Positions 1-11,037 of a stretch of 64,000 nucleotides of DNA are shown piece by piece; positions within the stretch are counted from its first letter, which is position 1, and each line of letters opens with the position of its first letter. This stretch comes from Triticum aestivum (taxonomy: Eukaryota; Streptophyta; Magnoliopsida; Poales; Poaceae). Below the pieces are notes generated by a model that worked only from the letters and a program-made list of their open reading frames with translations, made no database searches and was not told the origin of the DNA. The position numbers were made by a program, and so were the translations under genes. The stretch is from contig NC_057802.1 of the NCBI RefSeq assembly GCF_018294505.1, positions 310,207,137 to 310,271,136 on the forward strand. The letters are read 5' to 3'.

Positions 1-987
1 TTGGAGTCAAACTTGAATCGTTCTGTGAAGCCATCTGCAATGAGATCATCTTCAAAACAAAGCATTGCGAGGCTCTTCCAGGCACGCTGGCAGGCTTCAT
101 GAGCAACAAAGGAGTTCTTGGTGGAGAGGTTGCGAATCCGATTGACGTCCACGAGAAGACTTTGCATCTGGCGTTTCATCCAATCATGATGCCTATCATG
201 CTTCTGATGAAGAGAAACAAGAAGTTCTCTATCATTGAGTACTCGAGCATGCTTTGACGCCCTCTAGAGCACTGTGTTGGTGGTTGCATCAGTGTTGGCA
301 CGATGCGACAGACGAAACTGGCCGACAAGGGGACCAGCAACAATAGTATTCGGAACATGAGTGGCTTCAAGAGGAGTAGAGAAGCTTTGAAAGGCATCAT
401 TATGTTCATGTAGTGGTTCTTTGGCAGCCTGAGGATAGATGGCTTCATGAGACGTGTCAACTTCTGGCGAGAAGACAACATGATTGCGAGCTAAAGCTTG
501 ATAATTGATGGTGGAGCGGAGCTTAATCAGACGCATTATCCATGGAGCATAAAATTTCTGGCCAAAGAGATCAATGCCTGAAGCTGCCAGCTGCCTGATG
601 AAGAAATCATGCATGTTGAAGCGGATGCCATTGAGGATGTAGAAGACCAATGTCTTCATGGTGCCTTCAAGCTTCGCAGAAGATGAGTGCCCTTTGATTC
701 GCCGCAGAGTATGCCTCACAATATGGTAGATAGTGCGGGGCAAGTACTCGAGGTCATTGACAAAGAAGTGAGTGTGGTACTCCGCCTCTGCAGGCAATGG
801 CTTCATCATTGACAGCATCTGGCTCATATTGGGTTCTGGCTTCTGGAAGATGCTTTCTAACTCTTTCTGATAGGCTTCACAACCTGGCTCGTACAAATTA
901 CCAGGAGTGGGCAAGGACGTGAGCTCAAGGATATCCTGAGCTTTAGCTTCATGATGAATGTCATCTGTCATCCACTCAAGGACCCAT
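1..987 (-). pseudogene. Remnant G, distal part of a broken repeat-borne ORF
   Basis: Read on the minus strand, 971-264 is open for 235 codons. After one in-frame TAG at 264-266 the same frame continues coding-like to the window edge, so the stop looks like a nonsense mutation. The part after the stop is rich in charged residues and helix-like (RELLVSLHQKHDRHHDW). The style resembles the 'putative plant transposon protein' ORFs of cereal retroelements; that is recall, not a search. The coding sequence continues upstream at 2738 across the solo LTR, in a shifted frame. No catalytic motif is visible and the function is unknown. The 5' part of G lies at 2738-3508 and 16802-17095; the 3' end lies left of the window. 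Confidence 0.5.
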
Positions 988-2737
988 TGAAGGAAATATG
1001 CCCTAGAAGCAATAATAAAGTTGTTATTTTATATTTCCTTATATCATGATAAATGTTTATTATTCATGCTAGAATTGTATTAACCGGAAACTTGATACAT
1101 GTGTGGATACATAGACAAAACACCGTGTCCCTAGTAAGCCTCTACTAGACTAGCTCGTTAATCAAAGATGGTTAAGTTTCCTAACCATATACTTGTGTTG
1201 TTATTTGATGAACGGGATCACACCATTAGGAGAATGATGTGATGGACAAGACCCATCCGTTGGCTTAGCATATTGATCGTTCAGTTTTATTGCTATTGCT
1301 TTCTTCATGTAAAATACATATTCCTTCGACTATGAGATTATGCAACTCCCGGATACCGGAGGAATACATTGTGTGCTATCAAACGTCACAACGTAACTGG
1401 GTGATTATAAAGATGCTCTATAGGTATCTCCGAAGGTGTTTGTTAGGTTGGCATAGATCGAGATTAGGATTTGTCACTCCGAGTATCGGAGAGGTATCTC
1501 TGGGCCCTGTCGGTAATGCACATCATAAGAAGCCTTGCAAGCAAAGTAACTAATGAGATAGTTATAAGATGATGTATTACGGAACGAGTAAAGAGACTTG
1601 CCGGTAACGAGATTGAACTAGGTATGTGGATACCGACGACCGAATCTCGGGCAAGTAACATACCAATGGACAAAGGGAATAACGTATGTTGTCATAACGG
1701 TTCGACCGATAAAGATCTTCGTAGAATATGTAGGAGCCAATATGATCATCCATGTTCCGCTATTGGTTATTGACCGGAGAGGTGTCTCGATCATGTCTAC
1801 ATAGTTCTCGAACCCATAGGGTCCACGCACTTAACGTTCGATGACGATTTAATATTATATGAGTTGTGTGATTTGGTGACCGAATGTTGTTTGGAGTCCC
1901 AGATGAGATCACGGACATGACGAGGAGTCTCGAAATGGTCGAGAGGTAAATATTGATATATAGTATGATAGTATTCGGACACCGGAAGTGTTCAGATAGT
2001 ATCGGGTATTTATCGGAGTACCGGGGGGGTTACCGGAACCCCCGGGGGAAAGATATGGGCCATATGGGCCATAGGAGTGGAGCACACCAGCCCACAAGGG
2101 GTGGCACCCCCCCCCAATGATGGAGGCCGAATTGGAGAAGGGAAAGAGGGGGTTCGGGCCCCCTTTCCTTCTCTCCTTCCTCTTCCCTTCCCCCCCCCCC
2201 CGAAAATAAGGAAAGGGGGAGACCGAACTGGGGAGGACCCCAAGTAGGATTCCTCTTGCTTGGGGCGCCCCATGGCTACATCTCCTCCCCTCCCACCTAT
2301 ATATATGTGGGGAGGGGGCGCCTAGAACACACAACATCAATTGTTAGCCGTGTGCGGCGCCCCCTCCACAATTTACACCCCTGGTCATATTCTCGCGGTG
2401 CTTAGGCGAAGCCCTGCGCGGATCACTTCACCATCACCATCACCACGTCGTCGTGCTGACGGAACTCATCTACTTCCTCGACACTTTACTGGATCAAGAA
2501 GGCGAGGGACGTCATCGCACTGAACGTGTGCAGAACTCGGAGGTGCCGTACGTTCGGTGCTTGATCGGTCGGAGCTAGAAGAAGTTCAACTACATCAACC
2601 GCGTTGTCAAACGCTCCCACTTTTGGTCTACGAGGGTACGTAGACACACTCTCCCCCTCTCCTTGCTATGCATCTCCTAGATAGATCTTGTGTGAGCGTA
2701 GGAATTTTTTTGAAGTTGCATGCTACGTTTCCCAACA
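988..2737 (+). mobile_element. Solo LTR, Copia Angela/BARE/WIS type, 1750 bp
   Basis: The unit starts TGAAGGAAATATGCCCTAG and ends CGTTTCCCAACA, with 5-bp direct repeats CCCAT at 983-987 and 2738-2742. The internal text (gacaagaccc, the 'cgtaactgggtga' block, 'acgagtaaagagacttgccgg') matches my recall of Angela/BARE-1/WIS LTRs. No internal domain or second LTR is present, so this is a solo LTR left by LTR-LTR recombination. It split the G reading frame; insertion plus duplication is 1755 bp, a multiple of three. A C/G-rich stretch at 2100-2220 and a TATA box at 2298 lie in the promoter part. Confidence 0.9.
2298..2306 (+). promoter_or_regulatory. TATA box of the solo Copia LTR
   Basis: TATATATAT is followed about 40 nt later by the transcribed-leader-like part of the LTR. 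The position corresponds to the TATA box of BARE/Angela LTRs. Confidence 0.6.
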
Positions 2738-3508
2738 CCCATGTCTTCGGATCCCTGTTGTAGCCTGATATGTGCAGTGTGGCATAGAATTGGAGCAGCA
2801 GTTCTTCATTCTAGTGCTCCTTATCAACAACAAACGGGAGCAAGCCAACATCCCGGGAGCAATCAAGGGCTTCTTCCAAGCAGGCAGACCAGCCATAGCA
2901 TTACAACAAAGGCGCTTGTGAGGGAAAATCATGTCCTGGTTGTAAAGGATGCATGAGTAGTAGCTTCGTTGCAAGTGGCTCCAGAATCTATCCGAAGACA
3001 TCTTTGGCTTATTGTAAGGATTCTTGGCCCTGTCAAAGAATGTGTTGTCCTCTCTAAAGTTCAGCACACTGAAGGAGCTCGCAGTTGTGGTGGCACTGGG
3101 AAGCCTTGGCAGGGCATGGGCTTCTGCGTTTGAGGCCTGTGCTTGGCATGATAGTCATACAGAGGCCCATGTACTTCAGGCGGTGTAAGAATAGGCCATT
3201 TGACACTCACCAGTTCTCCTTCACGGTTGAACGCCCTCGCCATTGTGTGCGGAACAGGTGCGGCAGCAGCAACATTCGAGGTGGATGGCTGACTATCTTT
3301 AGTGACGGCATTGGCTTCAAGGAGCAGATTGGCTTTAGGCTGCGGATTGGCTTCAGCCATGATCACATCATTGGCTTCAGTATGGGTGGTAGCAGCAGCA
3401 GCACTGGCTTCAATGACAGGAGGGTCAGCCAAATTGACTTCGGGAATCACAACAGTTTCAGCAAGAGGTATCACAACATGTTCTTCTTCTTCTTGGTTTT
3501 CATCGGCT
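2738..3508 (-). pseudogene. Remnant G, middle part
   Basis: Minus-strand coding-like sequence is spread over different frames: 3474-3061 (137 aa, rich in A, E, P) and 3067-2723, with a further frame change near 2880. After that change, coding resumes toward the solo LTR (LLLQFYATLHISG) and then joins the frame of 971. The N-terminal part is low-complexity and acidic. The breaks make it a pseudogene. The N-terminal continuation is at 16802-17095, separated by LTR B1. Confidence 0.5.
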
Positions 3509-4984
3509 GATGCGGCCTGATGCGGCTTGAACTACGTCGGTATTTCCCCAAAGAGGAAGGGATGATGCAGCACATCTACGATAGGTATTTCCCTCAGTTA
3601 TGAAACCAAGGTATCAATCTAGTAAGAGAACCAAGCAACACTATGTAAACGGTACCTGCACACAAAGAACAAACACTTGCAACCCGACGCGTATAAGGGG
3701 TTGTTAATCCCTTCTTTGGGTAACGTCGCCAGAAATTGTCAAGTTGACAGGATAAAATTGTGATAGATTGGATAAATAGATCTCGCAATAAAACAAAACA
3801 AAATAATTAAAGAAAAAGTGCAGCAAGGTATTTTTGGGTTTTTGGAATAATAGATCCAAAAATAAAAGCGAATAAAAATAGATCTCAAAGGCAAATATGA
3901 TAAAGAATAGACCCGGGGGCCGTAGATTTCACTGGTGGCTTCTCTCGAGAAAAATAGCATATGGTGGGTAAACAAATTACTATTGGGAAATTGATGGAAC
4001 TTCAAATAATTATGAAGATATCCAGGCAATGATCATTATATAGGCATCACGTCCAAGATTAGTAGACCGACTCCTGCCTGCATCTACTACTATTACTCCA
4101 CACATCGACCGTTGTCCAGCATGCATCTAGTGTATTAAGTTCATGGAGAAATGGAGTAATGCAATAAGAACGATGATATGATGTAGACAGGATCTATTAA
4201 TGTAGGAATAGACCCCATCTTGTTATCCTTAATAGCAACGATACATACGTGTCATGTGCCCTTCTGTCACAGGGATTGAGCACCGTAAGATCGAACCCAT
4301 TACAAAGCACCTCTTCCCATGGTAAGAAAAATCGATCTAGTCGGCCTAAATAAACCAAAGATTCAAAGAAGAAATATGAGGCTATAAGTAATCATGCATA
4401 TAAGAAATCAAAAGAAGAATCAAATAACTTTCATGATAAAATAGATCGGATCATAAACTCAAAGTTCATCGGATCCCAACAAACACACCGCAAAAAGAGT
4501 TACATCAAATAGATCTCCAAGAGACCATTGTATTGAGAATCAAGAGAGAGAGGAAGCCATCTAGCTACTAACTATGGACCCGAAGGTCTACAATGAACTA
4601 CTCACGCATCATCGGAGAGGCACCAATGAGGATGATGAACCCCTCCGTGATGGTGTCTAGATTGGATCTCGTGGTTCTAGAACTTGCGTCGGCTAGAATT
4701 GTGTTTCGTCAACTCCCTAGGGTTTTTGGATTTTCGGGGTATTTATAGAGCAAAGAGGCGGTGCGAGAGGCGGCCGAGGTGGGCACAACCCACCATGGCG
4801 CGCCTGGGCCCCCAGGCGCGCCCAGGTGGGTTGTGGTCCCCTCAGAGCCCCCCTCTGGTACTTCTTTGGCCCAACAGGTGTCTTCTGGTCTAGAAAAAAA
4901 TCTCCAAAAGGTTTAGCCGCGTTTGGACTCCGTTTGGTATTGATTTTCTGCGAAGTAAAAAACAAGCAAAAAACAACAACTAGC
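3509..4984 (-). mobile_element. Solo LTR B1 (gypsy), distal part, split by element A
   Basis: This is a minus-oriented LTR closely similar in layout to 53404-55013: 'tatttccctcag', 'accaaggtatcaat', 'ggttgt.aatccctt' and 'gacccgggggcc' occur in the same order. It resumes at 16664-16801 after element A. Removing A and its duplication leaves about 1609 bp, against 1610 bp for the second copy. Flanks CGGCT (3504-3508) and CAGCT (16802-16806) look like a TSD with one change. The G reading frame is continuous across these sites, so it is a solo LTR. A GC-rich hairpin lies at 4763-4842. Confidence 0.8.
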
Positions 4985-6487
4985 TGATACGTCCATTTTG
5001 CATCATGCTTTTATATCGATATTTATTGCATTATGGGCTATTACTTCACATTATGTCACAATACTTATGCCTTTTCTCTCTTATTTTACAAGGTTTACAT
5101 GAAGAGGGAGAATGCCGGCAGCTGGAATTCTGGGCTGGAAAAGGAGCAAATATTAGAGACCTATTCTGCACAACTCCAAAAGTCCTAAAACTCCACAAAA
5201 GTCAGTTTTGGAATATATTAAAAATATTGGGTGAAGAAAGCACCAGAGGGGGGCCACCCACTGTCCACGAGGGTGGACGGCGCGCCCTACCCCCCTGGGC
5301 GCGCGCCCCTGCCTCGTGGGCCACCTGGAAGCCCCCCGATGCCCATCTTCTGGTATAAGGTGTCTTTTGCCCTGAAAAAATCATAAGGAAGCTTTCGGGA
5401 CGAAGCGTCGCCGTCTCGAGGCGGAACCTTGGAGGAACCAATCTAGGGCTCCGGACATCCCTCCTGGAGGGGGAAATCGTCACCATCGTCATCACCATCG
5501 ATCCTCTCATCGGGAGGGGGTAAATCTCCATCGACATCTTCACCAGCACCATCTCCTCTCAAACCCTAGTTCATCTCTTGTATCCGATCTTTGTCTCAAA
5601 ACCTCAGATTGGTACCTGTGGGTTGTTAGTAGTGTTGATTACTCCTTGTAGTTGATGCTAGTTGGTTTATTCGGTGGAAGATTATATGTTCAGATCCTTT
5701 ATGCACATTAATACCCCTCTGATTATGAACATGAATATGATTTGTGAGTAGTTAGTTTTGTTCCTGAGGACATGGGAGAAGTCTTGTTATAAGTAGTCAT
5801 GTGATTTTGGTATTCGTTCGATATTTTGATGAGATGTATGTTGTCTTTCCTCTAGTGGTGTTATGTGAACGTCAACTACATGACACTTCACCATTGTTTG
5901 GGCCTAGGGGGAAGGCATTGGGAAGTAATAAGTAGATGGTGGGTTGCTAGAGTGACAGGAGCTTAAACCCTAGTTTATGCGTTGCTTCGTAAGGGGCTGA
6001 TTTGGATCCATATGTTTCATGCTATGGTTAGGTTTACCTTAATTCTTCTTTCATAGTCGCGGATGCTTGCGAGGGGGGTTAATCATAAGTGGGATGCTTG
6101 TCCAAGGAAGGGCAGTACCCAAGCACTGGTCCACCCACATATCAAATTATCAAAGTAACGAACGCGAATCATATGAGCATGATGAAAACTAGCTTGACGA
6201 AAATTCCCATGTGTCCTCGGGAGTGCTTTCCTTTATATAAGAGTTTGTCCAGGCTTGTCCTTTGCTACAAAAAGGATTGGGCCACCTTGCTGCACCTTGT
6301 TTACTTTTGTTACTTGTTACCCGTTACGAATTACCTTATCATAAAACTATCTGTTACCGATAATTTCAGTGCTTGCAGAGAATACCTTACTGAAAATTGC
6401 TTGTCATTTCCTTCTGCTCCTCGTTGGGTTCGACACTCTTACTTATCAAAAGGACTACGATAGATCCCCTATACTTGTGGGTCATCA
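4985..6487 (+). repeat. 5' LTR of element A
   Basis: Begins TGATACGTCCATTTTGC and ends CTTGTGGGTCATCA. A GC-rich hairpin is at 5263-5322, a TATA-like 'ggtataagg' about 30 nt later, and microsatellite-like 'caccatcgtcatcacc' near 5485. Its mate is 15172-16663. The ORFs within it are not conserved between the two LTRs and are not genes. Confidence 0.93.
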
Positions 6488-6498
6488 AGACTCTTTTC

Positions 6499-6517
6499 TG
6501 GCGCCGTTGCCGGGGAG
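6499..6517 (+). other. Primer binding site of element A (tRNA-Asp type)
   Basis: TGGCGCCGTTGCCGGGGAG lies 11 nt after the 5' LTR. From memory it complements the 3' end of plant tRNA-Asp. The same string is found on the minus strand in elements C and D. Confidence 0.85.
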
Positions 6518-6580
6518 TGAAGCGCCTTTGGTAAGGAAAAAATTTATATAGTGTGGTGAAATTTACTGTCACTTGTTACT

Positions 6581-8257
6581 ATGGAAAATAATCCTTTGAG
6601 GGGCTTGTTCGGGGTATCTTCACCCCGACCAGTAGAGCAAAGAGTTGCTCCTCAACCTACTGAACCTACTGAAAATGTTTACTTTGAAATTCCTTTGGGT
6701 ATGATAGAGAAACTGCTAGCTAATCCTTTTACAGGAGATGGAACATTACATCCCGATATGCACTTAATCTATGTGGATGAAGTTTGTGGTTTATTTAAGC
6801 TTGTAGGTATGCCCGAGGATGTTATCAAGAAAAAGGTCTTCCCTTTATCTTTGAAGGGAAAGGCATTGACATGGTTTAGGCTATGTGATGATATTGGATC
6901 ATGGAACTACAACCGATTGAAATTGGAATTTCATCAGAAGTTTTATCCTATGCATCTGGTTCATCGTGATCGTAATTATATATATATAATTTTTGGTCTC
7001 GCGAAGGAGAAAGTATCGCTCAAGCTTGGGGGGGGGAGGGGCTTAAGTCAATGTTATATTCATGCCTATCATGAGATCTCAAGAGAAATTATTATTCGAA
7101 ATTTTTATGCTCGGCTTTCTCTCAATAATCGCTCCATGCTCGATACTTCTTGTGCTGGTTCTTTTATGATGAAGACTATTGAATTCGGATGGGATTTATT
7201 GGAAAGAATTAAACGCAACTCCGAAGATTGGGAACTCGACGAAGGTAAGGAGTCAGGTATAACACCTAAGTTTGATTGTGTTAAATCTTTTATGGATACC
7301 AATGCTTTTCATGAATTTAGCACTAAATATGGACTTGACTTTGAGATAGTAGCTTCTTTCTGTGAATCATTTGCTACTCATGTTGATCTCCCTAAGGAGA
7401 AGTGGTTTAAATATCATCCTCCCATTGAAGTAAAAGTAGTTGAACCTATTAAAGTTAAAGAAAAGACTATCACTTATAATGTTGATCCTATTGTTCCTAC
7501 CGCTTATATTGAGAAACCACCTTTCCCTGTTAGAATAAAGGATCATGCTAAAGCTTCAACTGTGGTTCGTAAGAGTAATTCTAGAACACCTACACCCTCT
7601 GAGCAAATTAAAGTTGAACCTAGTATTGCTATGGTTAAGGATCTCTTGGTCGATAATATTGACGGGCATGTTATTTACTTCTGTGATGAAGCTGCTAGAA
7701 TTGCTAGACCCGATACTAAAAATAAACATAGACCTATTGTTGGCATGCCTGTTGTTTTTGTTAAAATAGGAGATCGCTGTTATCATGGCTTATGTGATAT
7801 GGGTGCTAGTGTCAGTGCAATACCTTATACTTTATTTAAAGAAATTATGCATGATATTGCACTTGCTGAGATAGAAGATATTGATGTTACTATTAAGCTT
7901 GCCAATAGAGATACTATTTCACCAGTTGGGATTGTTAGAGATGTGGAAGTCTTGTGTGGGAAAATTAAATATTCTACTGATTTTCTTGTTCTTGCTTCCC
8001 CACAAGATGACCTTTGTCCCATTATATTTGGTAGACCCTTCTTGAATACTGTTAATGCTAAGATAGACTGTGAAAAGGATATCGTTACTGTTGGTTTAGG
8101 GGATATGTCTCATGATTTTAATTTTGCTAAATTTCGTAGACAACCCCATGATAAAGAATTGCCTAGTAAAGATGAAATTATTGGTCTTGCTTCTATTGCC
8201 GTGCCTCCTAATGATCCTTTAGAACAATATTTGATAGACCATGGAAATGATATGTGA
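6581..8257 (+). CDS. gag-pro: Element A gag-protease (first part of polyprotein)
   Basis: Open for 558 codons. The start Met lies 64 nt after the PBS and is matched by the start of the element D copy near 44008. Residues about 80-120 carry a retrotransposon-gag core (LSLKGKALTWFRLC). A retropepsin-like active site, CDMGASVSAIP, has its Asp at residue 406 and is followed by IIFGRPFLNT near residue 485. Gag forms the particle and the aspartic protease matures the polyprotein in the cytoplasm. No CCHC knuckle is seen. A purine tract (AAGCTTGGGGGG) at 7022-7037 changes the local protein relative to D. The ORF ends where the solo LTR inserted; the frame resumes at 9815, because insertion plus TSD is 1563 bp. 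Confidence 0.88.
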   Translation: MENNPLRGLFGVSSPRPVEQRVAPQPTEPTENVYFEIPLGMIEKLLANPFTGDGTLHPDMHLIYVDEVCGLFKLVGMPEDVIKKKVFPLSLKGKALTWFRLCDDIGSWNYNRLKLEFHQKFYPMHLVHRDRNYIYIIFGLAKEKVSLKLGGGRGLSQCYIHAYHEISREIIIRNFYARLSLNNRSMLDTSCAGSFMMKTIEFGWDLLERIKRNSEDWELDEGKESGITPKFDCVKSFMDTNAFHEFSTKYGLDFEIVASFCESFATHVDLPKEKWFKYHPPIEVKVVEPIKVKEKTITYNVDPIVPTAYIEKPPFPVRIKDHAKASTVVRKSNSRTPTPSEQIKVEPSIAMVKDLLVDNIDGHVIYFCDEAARIARPDTKNKHRPIVGMPVVFVKIGDRCYHGLCDMGASVSAIPYTLFKEIMHDIALAEIEDIDVTIKLANRDTISPVGIVRDVEVLCGKIKYSTDFLVLASPQDDLCPIIFGRPFLNTVNAKIDCEKDIVTVGLGDMSHDFNFAKFRRQPHDKELPSKDEIIGLASIAVPPNDPLEQYLIDHGNDM

Positions 8258-9812
8258 AAGCACAAGTGCTCCCTGGGTGATTTTGGTAATTAATGTCAGC
8301 ATATCTCTTGTTGGACTAATGCTTCTACCTAGTATGTTTCAGATAAGTTCAACAATGAAGTGGCATGGACTAGAGGATGTGGAACCCCTTCAAAATGTTG
8401 AGGACAAAGGATTGGCTCAAGCTCAAAGCTCAGGACTCTACATTTTCTATTTTAGTGATCCAAGATCACATTGAGTCCATAGGAAAGCCAATACTATTAA
8501 GAGGGGATGAGGTGTTGCTTAATGGCTTGCTTGCTCAAAGTGCTTAGTGATATGCTCCAAAGCCCTCAACCACTTTCTCACATCCACATATGTCCCAAAC
8601 CAAAAGTCAAACTCAGCCCCACCGAATCTTTCTATCCGGCCCCACCGAGTTCTCTTGACATAGCCACTGCCAGAAACCCTAATCAATTCGGTCTCACCGA
8701 TGGGATCTCGGTCTCACCGAGATGGGCTTGCAAACTCTCTGTTGCCTATTGCAATAATTTCGGTCCCACCGAGGTATGCAATCGGTTCCACCGAGTTTGC
8801 CTGGCCAACTCTTTGTTTTGCTTATTACCCAAATCGGTCCCACCGAGTTTGTGTAATCGGTCAAACCGAGATGAGGTTTTACCCTAACCCTAGCACATCG
8901 GTCCCACCGAAATGCCTAACAGTCACATTATGAACTAAATCGGTCTCACCGAGTTTGGTGATTTGTGTGTAACGGTTAGATTTTGTGTGGAGGCTATATA
9001 TACCCCTCCACCCATTCTTCATTTGTGGAGAGAGCCATCAGAACATGCCTACACTTCCAACATACATTTTCTGAGAGAGAACCACCTACACTTGTGTTGA
9101 GGTCAAGATATGCCATTCCAACCACATAAATCTTGATCTCTAGCCTTCCCCAAGTTGCTTTCCACTCAAATCTTCTTTCCACCAAATTCAAATCCTGTGA
9201 GAGAGAGTTGAGTGTTGGGGATACTATCATTTGAAGCACAAGAGCAAGGAGTTCATCATCAACACACCATTTGTTACCTCTTGGAGAGTGGTGTCTCCTA
9301 GATTGGCTAGGTGTCACTTGGGAGCCTCAGTCAAGATTGTGGAGTTGAACCAAGGAGTTTGTAAGGGCAAGGAGATCGCCTACTTCGTGAAGATCTACCC
9401 GAGTGAGGCAAGTCCTTCGTGGGCGACGGCCATGGTGGGATAGACAAGGTTGCTTCTTCGTGGACCCTTCGTGGGTGGAGACCTCCATGGACTCGCGCAA
9501 CCGTCACCCTTCGTGGGTTGAAGTCTCCATCAATGTGGATGTACGATAGCACCACCTATCGGAACCACGGATAAAAAATCTCCGTGTCTCCAAATTGCGT
9601 TTGCACACTCCAATCCCTCCACTTTACATTCTTGCAACTTGCATGATTTACTTTCCGCTGCTCATATACTCTTTTCATGCTTGCTTGATATGTATTATGA
9701 ATGTTTAAACTTGTGCCAAAACTCCACATCAACTTAAGGAAATTAAAAACTGCAGCTTTTCTTGATTAGAGTCTATTCACCCCCCTCTAGACACCTCTTC
9801 TCGATCCTTTCA
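8255..9812 (+). mobile_element. Solo LTR, Copia (same family as element F), 1558 bp
   Basis: Starts TGAAAGCACAAG and ends CCTTTCA, with perfect TGAAAG/CTTTCA terminal inverted repeats and TSD ATATG at 8250-8254 and 9813-9817. It matches the LTR of F (45796-50512). From 8620 to 8960 it holds about ten copies of the imperfect palindrome TCGGTnnnACCGA. A TATA box lies at 8995. It interrupts the gag-pol frame of A without shifting it. No internal sequence is present. Confidence 0.93.
8995..9002 (+). promoter_or_regulatory. TATA box of the Copia solo LTR
   Basis: TATATATA in 'gtgtggaggctatatatacccctcc'-type context. The same context recurs at 49713-49720 in the F LTR, just after the palindrome array. 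Confidence 0.65.
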
Positions 9813-9814
9813 AT

Positions 9815-11011
9815 ATGTTTATGAATGAAAGAAGGGAAATAGATGAAGTATTCTTTAAACATGGACCTATTTTGAAACACAACTTGCCTGTTGAAATTCT
9901 AGGGGATCCTCCTCCACCCAAGGGTGATCCCGTGTTTGAGCTTAAACCATTACCTGATATTCTTAAATATGCTTATCTTGATGAAAAGAAGATATATCTT
10001 GTTATTATTAGTGCTAACCTTTCAGAGCAGGAAGAAGAGAAATTATTGAAAACTCTGAAGAAGCACCGTGCTGCTATTGGATATACTCTTGATGATCTTA
10101 AGGGCATTAGTCCCACTCTATGCCAGCACAAAATAAAATTGGAGAAAGACGCTAAACCGGTTGTTGATCACCAACGAAGGTTAAATCCTAAGATGAAAGA
10201 AGTGGTAAGAAATGAAATACTAAAGCTTCTGGAGGCAGGTATAATTTATCCTGTTGCTGATAGTCAGTGGGTAAGTCCTATCCATTGTGTCCCTAAGAAG
10301 GGAGGTATTACTGTTGTTCCTAATGATAAAGATGAATTGATCCCACAAAGAATTGTTACAGGTTATAGAATGGTAATTGACTTCCGCAAATTAAATAAAG
10401 CTACTAGAAAGGATCATTACCCTTTACCTTTTATTGATCAAATGCTAGAAAGATTATCCAAACATACACATTTTTGCTTTCTAGACGGTATTTCTGGTTT
10501 CTCTCAAATACCTGTGTCAAAAGAGGATCAGGAAAAGACCACTTTTACTTGCCCTTTCGGTACCTTTGCTTATAGACGTATGCCTTTTGGTTTATGTAAT
10601 GCACCCGCTACCTTTCAAAGATGTATGACTGTTATATTCTCTGACTTTTGTGAAAATATTGTTGAGGTTTTCATGGATGATTTCTCCGTGTATGGAACTT
10701 CTTTTGATGATTGCTTAAGCAACCTTGATCGAGTTTTGCAGAGACGTGAAGAAACTAATCTTGTCTTGAATTGGGAGAAGTGCCACTTTATGGTTAATGA
10801 AGGTATTGTCTTGGGGCATAAAATTTCTAAAAGAGGTATTGAAGTTGATAAAGCTAAAGTTGATGCTATTGAAAACATGTCGTGTCCTAAGGACATTAAA
10901 GGTATAAGAAGTTTCCTTGGTCATGCCTGTTTTTATAGGAGGTTCATTAAAGACTTCTCACTAATCTCTTACAAAAAGATGTTCCTTTTGTCTTTGATGA
11001 TGATTGTGTAG
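9815..11011 (+). CDS. pol: Element A reverse transcriptase segment of pol
   Basis: Open for 398 codons; the first Met is not a true start, because the frame continues from gag-protease across the solo LTR. Motifs in order: NPKMKEVVR before the fingers, [47 protein letters not shown] and the catalytic VFMDDF box (residues about 285-290). The enzyme copies element RNA into cDNA in the particle. After [17 protein letters not shown] the frame is lost: about 20 nt present in related copies are missing near 10960, and the ORF ends in unrelated residues. RT therefore cannot be joined to RNase H by simple translation. Confidence 0.9.
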   Translation: MFMNERREIDEVFFKHGPILKHNLPVEILGDPPPPKGDPVFELKPLPDILKYAYLDEKKIYLVIISANLSEQEEEKLLKTLKKHRAAIGYTLDDLKGISPTLCQHKIKLEKDAKPVVDHQRRLNPKMKEVVRNEILKLLEAGIIYPVADSQWVSPIHCVPKKGGITVVPNDKDELIPQRIVTGYRMVIDFRKLNKATRKDHYPLPFIDQMLERLSKHTHFCFLDGISGFSQIPVSKEDQEKTTFTCPFGTFAYRRMPFGLCNAPATFQRCMTVIFSDFCENIVEVFMDDFSVYGTSFDDCLSNLDRVLQRREETNLVLNWEKCHFMVNEGIVLGHKISKRGIEVDKAKVDAIENMSCPKDIKGIRSFLGHACFYRRFIKDFSLISYKKMFLLSLMMIV

Positions 11012-11037
11012 AAGCATTTGAAATACTTAAGAAAGCC

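Noticed and set aside
2010..2523. Proline/glycine-rich ORFs near 2.1-2.5 kb
   Set aside because: Low-complexity part of a solo LTR; unlike any protein.
6089..6463. 124-aa ORF, also at 16265-16639
   Set aside because: Lies in the LTRs of element A; present twice only because LTRs are duplicated.
8620..8960. Regularly spaced short repeats resembling a CRISPR array
   Set aside because: Units are 13-bp palindromes inside a plant LTR, with irregular spacers and no cas genes; eukaryotic DNA.
8241..9555. ORFs within 8.2-9.6 kb (77-126 aa)
   Set aside because: Inside the Copia solo LTR; the homologous F LTR does not keep them.
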